In this document: in pieces, positions 24,001 through 36,000 of the stretch | Layout: the number at the start of each line of letters is the position of its first letter | How positions within the stretch are numbered: position 1 is the first letter of the stretch | Source: Siderastrea radians | Taxonomy: Eukaryota; Cnidaria; Anthozoa; Scleractinia; Rhizangiidae | Length of the DNA stretch: 64,000 nt | NCBI GenBank assembly: GCA_964017195.1 | Contig: OZ024890.1 | Location: 69,183,376-69,247,375 of the forward strand | Reading direction: 5' to 3' | Made by a program: the position numbers and the translations under genes | The notes under the pieces: model-generated | Told to the model about the DNA's origin: nothing | Database searches by the model: none | What the model saw: the letters and a program-made list of their open reading frames with translations, nothing else

Positions 24001-27000
24001 GCCAATCTTTGATATATTCTCTTCTGAGATTCAGCTCAGATGGTGTTGCTGTAGGTCTTACTTGTCTGTCTTGCACTTTGTGCACAGGATTCCAAGGGTT
24101 CTACACTGGAAAGGTGCATGGAAATTGGATGATATGTGTAGGTCTTGGTATACAGCAGTCAGTATGTTGACTGTGTGCCACTGCTGTATGGGACAGGTTG
24201 TAGCTATGTGCTCAATGTGATATCCTTTTTGTACTAGCACATTCTTTCAATCATTTCGGTAACCTTTCTCTCTTGCAGATAATTTATCCAAGGCTTTGGT
24301 TGCAGATGTCAAAGGCTTTCATGTGTTGTCAAGAATCTTAGTCATCTTCTTACAGATCCTACTACAGGACAGTTCAACCAAGGTGGGTCAAAATAAAAAT
24401 AAAAAACAGAAATTCATGATACCGTATTTACCCGCATATAGGCCGCACCGGCGTATAGGCCGCACCCGCGTATAGGCCGCACCCGCGTATAGGCCGCACC
24501 CGCGTATAGGCCGCACCCGCATATAGGCCGCACCCGCCTATAGGCCGCACCCGCGTATAGGCCGCACCCCAAACTTGTGACCTAATCTTGGGGAAAAAAA
24601 TAGTTTCGTAACTATACAAGAAGAAGAATCGAGTTTCGAGTCGAGAAACTAATGAGCTTGCCGCTTGAGTGATCTAATGAGAAATGAATCGGACAAACGG
24701 ACCGAACTTGATCGCGAGCATTATTGTTTACAGATCCAACAAGTGTGTCGAAAAATGAGGTGCAAGCGTCGCCGTTGTGTGCGATCAAATAATGACAAAT
24801 GATACACATGCGTTTAGAATTCGCTGCTCCTTTCCTCATAGGGTAAATTAACCATTTTGAGTTTTTAATGTTACGGAAATTGTTGCGATAATTCTCAAAA
24901 CGGCTATTTGACAAAACGCTCTAACGTAAAAAGTCGCTCGAAAAAAACTCAAGCTTTTCCCTGTTGTTGCGTAAAACAGGCATTTCATGTGCTCAGCGTA
25001 GTGACAAGCTTTGTATCAGCGATGCTAAATTTCCGATTGTTTAAGAATTTACACATTTACAGGTCATACGTCATACGTCAAATTTCGCTTTTGACGTATG
25101 CAAATTAACGTGCGTAGGGGTAAAAATAAATCACCTCTTATTTATCGCTGAAGACATGACAATGTGTATTAAACTTCGAAACTGTGATATTTTATATCAG
25201 TTTCATTTATGACTTTTTCTTTTTATGACGGGTTCAGTGTATTTTTCGTGTAGTTCGGCAAATAAACAAACGCGGCATCGAAAGGGCTTCGCGGCTTGAC
25301 ATGCAAACTTCAGTGTTCTCCCCAGTTTTCAGGGTAACAGGTAAGTCAGTTTTTTGGACCGGTAAAGCAGCTCTGTTGAAAATCTTTTTCTACCCTGGTG
25401 TGGAATTGTCGTCATGAGACCCGAAATGTTGCCGGCATGACACTAGGCTAACACACGTCTCGAAAATCCTTCAAAACGGTTGATGTTTGTAATTCCTGTC
25501 ACGTGGAACGTATTAACGTACAGATAAACGTCGAGAAGCAAAAGCTTACAGCAACCTAAAAAACGTACTGAGAAACGCCTAGAAGATGAGACATACTCCT
25601 TACAAAGGCACAAACGAAGAACTTCGAGGAGAAGACAATACTAAGAGTAAATTACGAACAAACCTGAACAAACCAACGTACGGATATAGACGTCAAGAAG
25701 ATAACACTAGTATCTCAAGACAGTGCTAACGTACAGAGAAATGTTAAGGAGATACAACTAACAACATCTAAATAACGAATATACTAGCACACGGACAAAC
25801 GTTGAGAAGGTAACAATAATATTTTTCGAACGTTTTAACGTACAGAGAAACGTCGACTGTCGAGAAGTTAAGACCGCGTCTTACACCACTGACGAACACA
25901 CTATGGCATGGAAAATGTCCAGAAGACTAATACCTTAAGAATGTACTGGCACACGGAGAAACGTTAAAAAGATACAACTAACATCTTACTAAGGTAGAAA
26001 CGTGCGGAGAAACGTAGAGAAGATGAGACTATTATCTAACGAACTTAGAAATGTCGAGATGATAAGACTACGTCTAATATTGTACAAACGCATGGACAAT
26101 GAGAAAAGTTACTAAAACTACACTTATGTGGTACGCAGTAGCCGGCGTCACACACATATTCTAACTGTCATATTAGGGAACTTAAGCAAACACGACGGCA
26201 ACGGCTGACGAGAACGTCACAAAACAAAAGGCTTAATTTGCAAAACAATGACTCTGCACATGCGATACAGATTTTGATACATTTCTTTGCCGTCCTCTGC
26301 AAAACAACAATGTGAAATGACCAAATTTAAAGTTTTATGTAGAACGTGAACACACGACAGTGAAGTTTCTTTTTTCTACCTGAACTGTATCGCTGTCCTT
26401 ACAGAGTCAGCTCCCGGATTATTCGGCTACATTAGACAGACTGAACGAGTTGAAACTATCGTGAAAAAGTTTGAAATATTTGAAAGTCATTTTTAAAGTG
26501 ACGTTTTCCTTGGCGTTTTAGTCGTGGTTGCTTAAGTTCCCTATTCCGTCTGCGGCGCAGGCTAGGTACGCAGTACGACGGACATAAATCTTGTCATAAT
26601 ACAATCCGATAATAAATCTTTCACCATCCCAAACTGTTAGATGTTTCTAATCCAGGCCTTTATCTGGTTCCGGCTAACCGGTAACAAGCAGTGCTACAAG
26701 CGGTAAATTTTACTGGTTACCGCCTGATAAGGAGAACACTGAACTTCGTTGGACTTCATCCAATAACAAACATATTCGGAAACTAGATACACTCATTGCA
26801 GCGGAGAGAAGCAAAATTCTTCGAAGACATGGATTAACTTGACCTCATACGATACATTCAATCAAACTGTCAAGCTTTCAGTAACTTTGTTGACTCTGTA
26901 TGTGTCGGGAAATTTTGCATATTAATGAGCTCAAAACTCTTGTACCCGCGTATAAGCCGCACCCCAAATTTTGAATGTTTTGTCCTTGAAAAATGTGCGG

Positions 27001-30000
27001 CCTATACGCGGGTAAATACAGTAGTTAAGGTGGTGCCTACATAAGACTGAAAAGTGTCCAATGATAAAATAATATTATATGAGACTGGTGCAGAAACAGA
27101 CAGATCGGTTCTCATACATATCTCTGTTTAAAAAATGTATCTCAAAAGTTAAATCTCCAGCCACACTCGGTCCCTTGTGACTTGAGAAAAACTACCAGTC
27201 TACCTGTCTGACTCATTCATGTTGGTTCAGCTCCCAGAATGGGTCAATCTGGGTTTAGAAGAATTTGCAAGCAGGTCTTGTGTAACATTGTAATCAAAAG
27301 ATGTGTATATGGGAACATGGGTCAGGGAGAAAGACCACAAAATTTTGAAAAATGTTAAGAGTGCCTCTTAAGTGAGAGTACTTTTGCAAATGATTGTAAA
27401 CATTGTTTTACGACTGTGCAGCTTGTCAGACTGACTCTAGTTGTTCAAAACAGGATAACAAATCAGCTAACCCAGAATTGTTAGCATTAGTTATTAAAAC
27501 TAGAGGCAAACTTGCAAAATTGTCACCTAAAAAATGGGATTTCCATCTAAAAACATACTTTCGAAAACAAATGACAAACTCAAATGCATTTCTGCCCCCC
27601 CCTCCCCCTTTCAATGTTGTTGCTTGTTAATACTTGAATGTCATTACTAAATCCACAACAACATTGATAAGGGGGAAGGTGGGTAGATGTGTATTGACTA
27701 TAATGAGAATGTCTGAAATGACCGTCAATTTAGCGACTGCCTCAAGTCTTTTTGTAACTGCTTGTAGCTATAATTAGCATTTGTTAATATATTTTTCTTG
27801 TAGGGACAAGAGCTAGGTATGCAGCTGTCAGAAATGCCCCTGACAAGGCAATCAGCATCAGAAGTGGCCCGACTTTACCTGAACTCAAAACTCAAGATGT
27901 TAACAGCTTATACAGAAGACAAGCAGCTACAGGAGATACTAGAAGCGCTGCAGCATCAAGAATTGTACAATCTGAACCCAGAAGAAAAGATAAAGGTACA
28001 TAGATACGATTTTGAAATGTTGAAAGGTGGTCTCCCTCCTCTCCTCTCCCATTTGGCATTTCCAGCTAGATGACCTTACGTGATGATACATTTGAAGGGC
28101 CCGGTGGAAAAAGGGCGTAAGTGATGATTTGAGGTTAAAATCGAAATTGCTCCTATTTAGCTGAACATTGGCACACAGGCTGGTTTTCATGTGAGGAATG
28201 CTGTTGCGCACTTATTTCTTGACCTGAGATCTAAAATTTGAAGAATAAGCGTATTACTTTTGCTTAAAACTGACTCAAAGAAAACAACAGGACCGCGGAT
28301 TCTAGGTTGAATTCCTTTGTTTTAGTTCAGGCAGAGAACAAAAGAAATCTTTCATGCATCACTTGAGCGAGTTCAGTTCAACAAAACTTTTCACGCAAAA
28401 GTACTACGCTAAGTCTTCAAATTTTAGATCTCAGGTCAAGAAATAAGTGTGCAACAGCATTCCTCACATGAAAACCAGCTTGTGTGCCAATGTTCAGCTA
28501 AATAGGAGCAATTTTGATTTTAACCTCAAATCATCACTTACACCCTTTTTCCACCGGGCCCTTCATTTGTTGGATCCTGAAAGATTCATTTTTGTGGACT
28601 GAGATGGTTTTACTAACCCTCAACGCCCTTGCTTCTTGATTCGGCAGCCTCTTACTATGGCTGGTTTTGGGTGCTAGAAGGTGTTTCACTTGTGGGCCAA
28701 TGCATCATTGCCTGTGGTTAATAAAAATTTTAGCAAATGAGAATGTGGTCCCAATTTGTGTCAATCAAATAATTGTAGGCGTGGCGATTATATTAGCGCA
28801 TCCTCGATAATAGACAGGCTTGCTTCAAACATCTTTACTCTAAGTAAGCGTATATTTTTATGTCAGTTATTTTCTTTAGTGCCTGTGAATTTGTTCTTAT
28901 TTCATTTAAAGCTATTTATTAATAAATCTTCTTAATTTAATTTAGTTTCTTTCTCTTCTTCCTCACTTTCAGGGGAGAAGTTGCTACGTTTAAGGTTTAT
29001 TAACAACTTTCAAATGTTGCTACTAATACCCATCTGCTATTTTAAATCAGATTATTGAACTGAGGGGATCTTCTCAGAAAAGCTCAACAGAGCTTGCTAA
29101 GATCTCCTGCCATTATGATATTTAGCAGATATACATGTATTTACGTATGTGAAGGAAATAAAGATTATGACACAACAAAAAAAAAATCTAGGGGAGGCTG
29201 GTTTTTTGACAATCTTTATTTCAGACAGGTCTTAATGGCATTTTGCTTGTCAGCATTTGCCAAATAAAATGTGAGATTTCCCACTTTTCAACATGATCAC
29301 CCTAGTCAGACATCCTTGAAAGAGCAAATGCTTCACTTACATTGTGTTCCACTTTTTGTGGTGTTTATCCAGATCCTGGTGGTCCTCTGCCATGAGGTTT
29401 TGTCATCAGATGCCTTGGATGAATATATGGGAAGTCAACTTGCTGAGGCCACAGAATTAAGGTATTAGAGGATTTTTAAGTAAAGCTCTATTTCTAGAAT
29501 AGTCTTTGTTTCAGTTGGTCAAGGATAGAGAATAATCATGCATAGCAATCCAACAGTATCTCATGGTTTTTCTCAAGTTTAGAGGTGTGGTCCAGCCCTC
29601 TGCACTGGAATATCATTTTCAAAATTTTGTAACCAGCCAACCACACATGCACAAGCACACATCAACTACTTTTATTACATCTATTTGTTATTTCTTGTGA
29701 ATAAAGAAAAGAAAAGATGGCAAAACTGAAAGAAAAGAAAGATCAACAAAAAGAAGAGAAAGAAAGATTGAAGAAAGAGAAGGAAGAGTTACAGAAAACG
29801 AAAGAAGAAGAGGAAAGCAAGAAGGTAAATTATCCAACTTTGGTGCCTCCTTGCCCAAACTACTATAATTCTAGTGCGCTTTTTCTCCAGACAAGTGTTC
29901 CAACAAACTACACACCTGAATCAAACTTGTTTTGTTCTGAGTAAATTTAAGCCTTGTACATTCCAGATCATCCATGACATGAAGATCCCACTAGACATAC

Positions 30001-33000
30001 TTAGTCATATATTTAATTAAGTCAATGCCTCGTTTCATCTCATTCTTTCACTTGCTAGAGCCCCCAACCTAAAAAAAAACAGCAATATATTACAGGAAAG
30101 TAGTGCCCAGTAGCTTGCTTGGTCACACTTTTTTTCACAAATTTCGTAGAAAACATTGTTTGCAAGGTTTCATTTCTTTTGGTCGTAGTGTCATATATCT
30201 ATCTCACCTTTTCTTTTCCTACTTTCTGTGTTGTTTTCTTTGCAGCAACTGAAGATGGATGATCTAACCAAGAAAGGTACAGTAATTCAATTTCACCATC
30301 TGTTTTCTGACTGTGCCATGCCATTGTCCACATACTGGAGTGTACGCATCCCTTAGTGGTCTTTTCTCCATCCTTGAAAATACAGTAAGCCTTCTCCCTC
30401 TCCTCCACCTGCATCATAGGTGCAACAATCCAGTCCAATATAAAGGACCAGTTATGTGAACCCTTGAAATGTTTTGTAGTTGTAGGCAGTTTAACAAGGA
30501 TGGAAAGCTTCATGCATTTTATGACTAAAAGTTTGATTTATCAGGGAAAGACAAGATAAATACAATTAATGCTACTGTAAAAAAGTTACCTGACAAGTGC
30601 TTCTTTAACTGTTGTATTTCAAATCATGTTTTTTGTTTGTGTCAAAGATGAAACAGAATCCACATGTACCAGCGCGGAAGCCATCACTGCTAATCAAGCA
30701 CCTGAGAACTCTACGAAAACTGATGAGCAAAAAGCCGTTAAAGAGGTTATGAAGAATCAAAGCTCAAAGAAGGTCAATGAAGAAGTGTCCGAAGTTGTGA
30801 TAACGATGAGGAAACGAAGAGAAGAAATGGCAAACAAACAAGAGAAGAAACTGAAAGAAGAAAAGGAGAGGTGAGAAAAAACAGAATGTTATGCTAGAAA
30901 AGGGTCCATACGAGTTTCAGTTCACATTCACTTGGGTTTGAGCTTAAGTTAGGAAACCCCGCATGGTTTTTCTATAGATTTTGGTTTTGATTTTATTATT
31001 CAGGGCCAAACACTTATGTTATAGTTTTCAAACCTGAAGCGGCAAGCGACTCTCAAGAATTATCGAGAGGTGTCGTGAGCCGGTAAAGACGATAACTCTA
31101 GGACTATTTTACGGGATGACGCATTAAAGCACGCTGGCGTAGAATAATTGACTTGATTTATTCTCTTCTCACCAATTGCAGTAATCTTGTTAAAAGCCGT
31201 AAACTGAAATTTGATTAAAATATAAAGTATAAGCTACTTAAGAAACAACTGTCGTTGTGAGCACTTAGCTCCACGAGACGATTGTGTACTACGACTTGTA
31301 CAAAACTTATAGGAAACTTGCAAACAAGCTTCTTGTGATACTAAGCTAATTTCGGCAGCCTAAAAAGCTAAGACTAGAGCTAATAATAGAAATAAATCCT
31401 TGACCTGCACCTACAATTACAAAGCTATTGAAAACAATAATTCTTTATACGGAATAGCCGCAATAACTATTAAGGCGAGATCAATAAGAAAACTAACGAA
31501 TTGAAAAACTAGCAATTACAAAGAAAGAGTAAACACTTACATATCAGTCCTTCGCTTGCCTCTAAAGGAGACTGTTGCTTAAACTTGTAAAGGCTTGACT
31601 TGTGCTCAGGACGAAAGCGCGGGAACTAATGACAATCTAAATAACTACGTGTTCCTTTTGACAGAGACAATAAGGCCTAATTGTTGCTTGATTAGAACGG
31701 AAATACGTAATTATGTGATAGGACTACAATAAATCATTGAACGTTCATAACAAAACCTTATGGCTGATTGTACAAATATTGCTATGCACTGATTAGTTCT
31801 TAAGACCAGGCATTTAGCTTAAATTACAGGTAACATTAATGCCAGTGAGATATAATTTTCTAAACACTCAGGTGGTTTTCATGTTGGGTAATATATACAG
31901 TACATCCCATGGACTGGTGTTTAACCTAGACCTCATCTTAAACTCAAATTCTTGGCTTCTTGATCTCCAAAATTAAAAAATTATGGAAAAAGCAAAAGAA
32001 AGAAAGTTGTACTTACATACTATGTAGTGGTGCAAAATGTTTACTTCCTCTCTTACCATTGCACTTATAAAGATGACTTTACATGAAGTGAACTTAAGTT
32101 TGGGGCAAAGCTTTTCACTTATGATAATTAGCCAACTAATTTTGGTGCCATTAAATTTTAGGTTAGAAAAAGAAGAGGAGGAACAGTGGAATGTAAGTGA
32201 TGAACTTTTCAGAGCTCATATGACCTTATCCTGTTAACAAGTTCCCATGCAAAATCTGTGGTTCATGGTGCCATGAAACCAATTCTCTGCCATTACTTTA
32301 AAACAAAGGAAAAAGCTTTTTCAGTAACGTGGTTACTACAAACCAGTGAACCTGGTTTGGCTTGTCTGGTAATCCCAGTGAACCCAAACCAGGTTCTTTG
32401 AGTATTAATCCTTTACACTTGTTATTTAAGTCACTTTGAGAGTGCTAAGGTTTTATTTTCCCTGTATTTTGTAGATTAATATGGCTCATTGTCAGTACAC
32501 AAAGAGACTGGTGCCCATTGGATATGATCGTAATCACTCTCGTTACTGGGTGTTCAGTGGCATAGCAGGGGGTGTTTATGTAGAACAAGGCTGGAGAAAC
32601 CTGGAAGATCTTTCTCAAACATCTAATGAGGGTTCCAAAGAAGTTGTTGTTGATAAGGAAGCTACTATGGAAACAGACAGCAATGAACAAGCACCTTTAA
32701 GTGATGATCTGGAACTTATCGAAGAAACAAAAGATGAAAGCAAAATGGATGCTGATAAAAATGATGAAATACAAGAATTAAGGTGAAGTGTAATACGTGT
32801 TGAATTTATGGAAAATATGATGCAAGCAATGTGCTATGGACTGGAGGGTAACCTAATCTGAGATTGGACAACTGGTTGAAGCACTGTTCACTGCCTTTGA
32901 GCTGTGCAATTACAGAAGATCCTTGTTTACAATTCCTCTTCGAATAACACACCTTGTATTCACTGAACTGGGAGACAGGAGAGAAATCACTCACACAAAT

Positions 33001-36000
33001 CACTGCTGGAGCAGTGGTATGCTCCACCCTTAAATGTTTCCTTCACAGTTCCATAAATGTTATGTCCAGTAAATGCTTATTAATGAAGGCTGAGTGTTAT
33101 TGATTCATTGCATCTTTAAGTGGAAGTGACAGTTTTTCTTTCTTCTTAATTTCTTCTTTAAGGCTGCCTGATGTTCCATACAGCTGGTCATGTTATGACA
33201 CCATAGAGGAAGTGCAGGCATTGCTTGAGTGTTTATCACAACAAGGCATAAGAGAGAGTGCCCTGAGAAAATCTCTTAAAGAACAAATGGAAGCTATCAC
33301 TGATGGCATTAAAAGGTTTGTAGAACCAATAAACATTTTCTTGGTGGGCAGAGACATTTTCTGAACCACCCAAGTGCTGATGAAAAAGCTTATCATTTAG
33401 AAATTCCAGTTCAATCCTAAATAGGTGGTGACAGTCTTACAATGCCTGCTCCTCTACTGGAACTGGCATTAGAAGATTGTACTGCTCCTGTTACAGACGA
33501 GATTCCAGAAACTAGTCATAGTCCAAAGGTGTATTTCTTACTGCAGAAGTCAATTTACTGTAGAATAATCCCTAACCTGAGGAATATTCTGTAGGTCTTT
33601 TTACACCATATTTAGGCTCATTTTAGGCCTTTTGATGCCTTCATAGTTTGTTTTGTTTGCTGTTTGACAGGAATGCATGTAAGAAACCTACAAAGCCAGA
33701 AACTGATGAAGAGGAACTGTTTAACTCCATCAAAGAGGTTTGCCTTACCCAAAATTACAAATGTTATGAGTTTGTCTTGTAAACAACAGGCAAATCTACC
33801 AAAGTGAGCAGTCTTCTTTCTCCACTAGATGCTTTTTAAGGAGAGGATAGATTGGTCGCCTTAAGGGCAGAATTGCCATTTTTCTCTTTTATTCCCCCTT
33901 AGTTTCTGTTGCTGGTAGTGATTTAGGTGTAACTATCTCATATCTGCAAGGATGTGGTTTCCTTACACATTGTACGCTGGAGGGCATTTACTTTGCCTTG
34001 TTCTGGCCGTTCTTCAAAGCTTTCGTTCTTACCTTCTTGCCTATTTTGTCCAGCTCAACTTCTCTCCCCCCCCCCCCCCCCCGAGCACAGTGTACCTGTC
34101 CCTGGATTTGAGGGGATAATGTAGTGAATGCTTGGTCAGATATTATTGCCCCAAGTTTATTGTTTACTCTCTATATTGCTGATGATTCACCAAAGTGTCC
34201 TTTTAACAGGAGTTGAAAGAAACTGCTGAGAGACTTGTACATGGCAACTTAGCCATCCTGGGTGATGGACTGGAGGAATACAAACAATCTGTAGATCAAG
34301 CCTCATCTGTCACTGATTTGGTAAGATTGCTAGCTGTAAAATCATATATGAGGTCTTAGAGAAACTTCAAATGGCAGACTTAACTTGGCAAACCTGCATC
34401 CTTGGAAAATGCCAGAAAGTTAGCAAATCGCCAGCGGCTCATCAGGCAATTTTTGTTCTCACTCGTGTTCTTTTTTCTTGACAATCCCTGAGTGGAAAGA
34501 GAGACGGCTGATTGTCCAGGAAAGTTTGTGTTTTCACGTAAATCTCTCACTAACTTACATTCTAGTGCTTAATTCCCAGTTAGATAGAAGTATGGTGCCC
34601 CGGTATTGAGTGCAAAAAAAAAAATTTTAGTCCTCTAACAAAATCTCTCTTTTTTATCCAGGCATCTCAACTTGAGAAACTATTGCCATCAGTGCTACCA
34701 CAGTTCTATCAGGGCATGTTCTCCAAGGACAAGACTGGCTCTGACCAAGCCAAGCAGTGCTGGGTGAAAGAAGTGAAAAAGGCGACTACAGTCTCCCGTC
34801 TACATCTTCTTCTGGGGATTTTGGATTCAATGGTGATTTGGGATTTATCGGCAGAAAATGCAGTAAGCATTCTCCCTTTCTTCCTTTTGTGTGTTTTATA
34901 ACAGTTAAGTGGCTGAATTGTTAGTGACACTTGATGTAAACTGCGAGCAGTTCTCCTGTTTTCTGCATATCACGAGGGCGAGTGGACGGGTTTAAATTAT
35001 GCAAATCAGCAATAAAAACAAGGAAGGATTGTGCTTTCATCTTCTTCCACTAAAAAGTTACAAGAAGAAAGAGACTGCTCGCAGTGTGTACCTGATGTAA
35101 AGTTAACATTCACATGGGGCCCATAAGTTTAGCAGTGTCTTGTTAACTACAAAAATGTACTGTTTATAGCGCCACTTGTTTTGTAGGTCTTGAAAATGCA
35201 ACAGATAACAAAAAACGTCCACCAATGAATTCATGATCCGATCCTGTAAGACAATAAATAAGCACTGACGTCTTCGGCCAGCAACATACAATAATACAAA
35301 ACAGCTGCATAAAATGACTCTTATTCAGCCGAATTGTTCTTCTAGTACGGAAAGCGCACTTACCTGCTGAACAGAAAAACGGGCAGAACACTAGTTTCGT
35401 GTGAGGTGTACTAACGTATGAGCTTACGACTCGCTCAAAGAAATGCACAGCAAAGAAGTGTGAAGCAATGGACAATGAAGAAAAAAGAATATCGCAGGCC
35501 ATTTTTGTCATGATGTTACTTCACAAGCTGCATTTATGAGGGCATCTGGCAACTGGTTTGTGATCACTGGTATCTGGGAATTTTTCAGGTGAAAACGCAT
35601 TTAATGTCATCATTTTTTCCCACAGCGTTGCAAGATTTGCCGCTCCAAGGGGATTGGTAAAACGCTGATGCTGTGCGATGACTGTAACTTAGCTTTTCAT
35701 CTTCAGTGTCTGCGGCCGGCATTATCTGAAGTCCCTGAGGGACACTGGAGCTGTCCCTTATGCAAGGTAATGATCCAGAAACCACTTAATTAGTAGCATG
35801 GGTCTTTTCTAGTCACACTGACGTAAGTGAAATCGCAATAAAGGCTACAAAATTGCAAAGTTAAATTGTTGTAGTTTCTTTACTTCATGCCATGGGTTTA
35901 ACCTTTTTGGGGGCGAATATAAGGACGATGGAATCCACACCAAAATGTAAGGCATTAAGACATATATCAGCGTTTTTCCTTTGCTATCTATTTTGCAGCC

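Larger units (their letters stand above)
25311..26741. mobile_element. Middle nested element, hAT-like, carrying the same ~50-bp array
   Basis: CAGTGTTCTCC at 25311 is mirrored by GGAGAACACTG ending at 26741, with AACTT directly repeated on both sides (25306-25310 and 26742-26746). Sub-terminal GGTAAC / CCGGTAA words recur in both arms. The interior holds the degenerate array (25505-26110) and the inner element. The superfamily is inferred from the CAGTG terminus. Confidence 0.6.
24420..27023. mobile_element. Outer non-autonomous DNA element of a three-level nest
   Basis: The left end TACCGTATTTACCCGC is mirrored by GCGGGTAAATACAGTA ending at 27023 (15 of 16 positions). Both ends continue into GTATAGGCCGCACC words. 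The left arm carries a 17-bp tandem array. The element hosts a second element (25311-26741), which hosts a third (26174-26543). No transposase frame is visible. It lies in BAZ1B intron 15. Confidence 0.65.

Noticed and set aside
24428..24570. Regular short repeats resembling a CRISPR array
   Set aside because: Units are head-to-tail with a 17-bp period and no unique spacers, and lie inside a transposon terminus in an animal intron.
33446..33528. Possible extra BAZ1B exon (open frame around MPAPLLELALEDCTAPVTDE)
   Set aside because: Including it puts exon 24 out of frame (immediate TAA), whereas direct joining of exons 23 and 24 keeps phase and matches human sequence. A poison exon is possible but unsupported.
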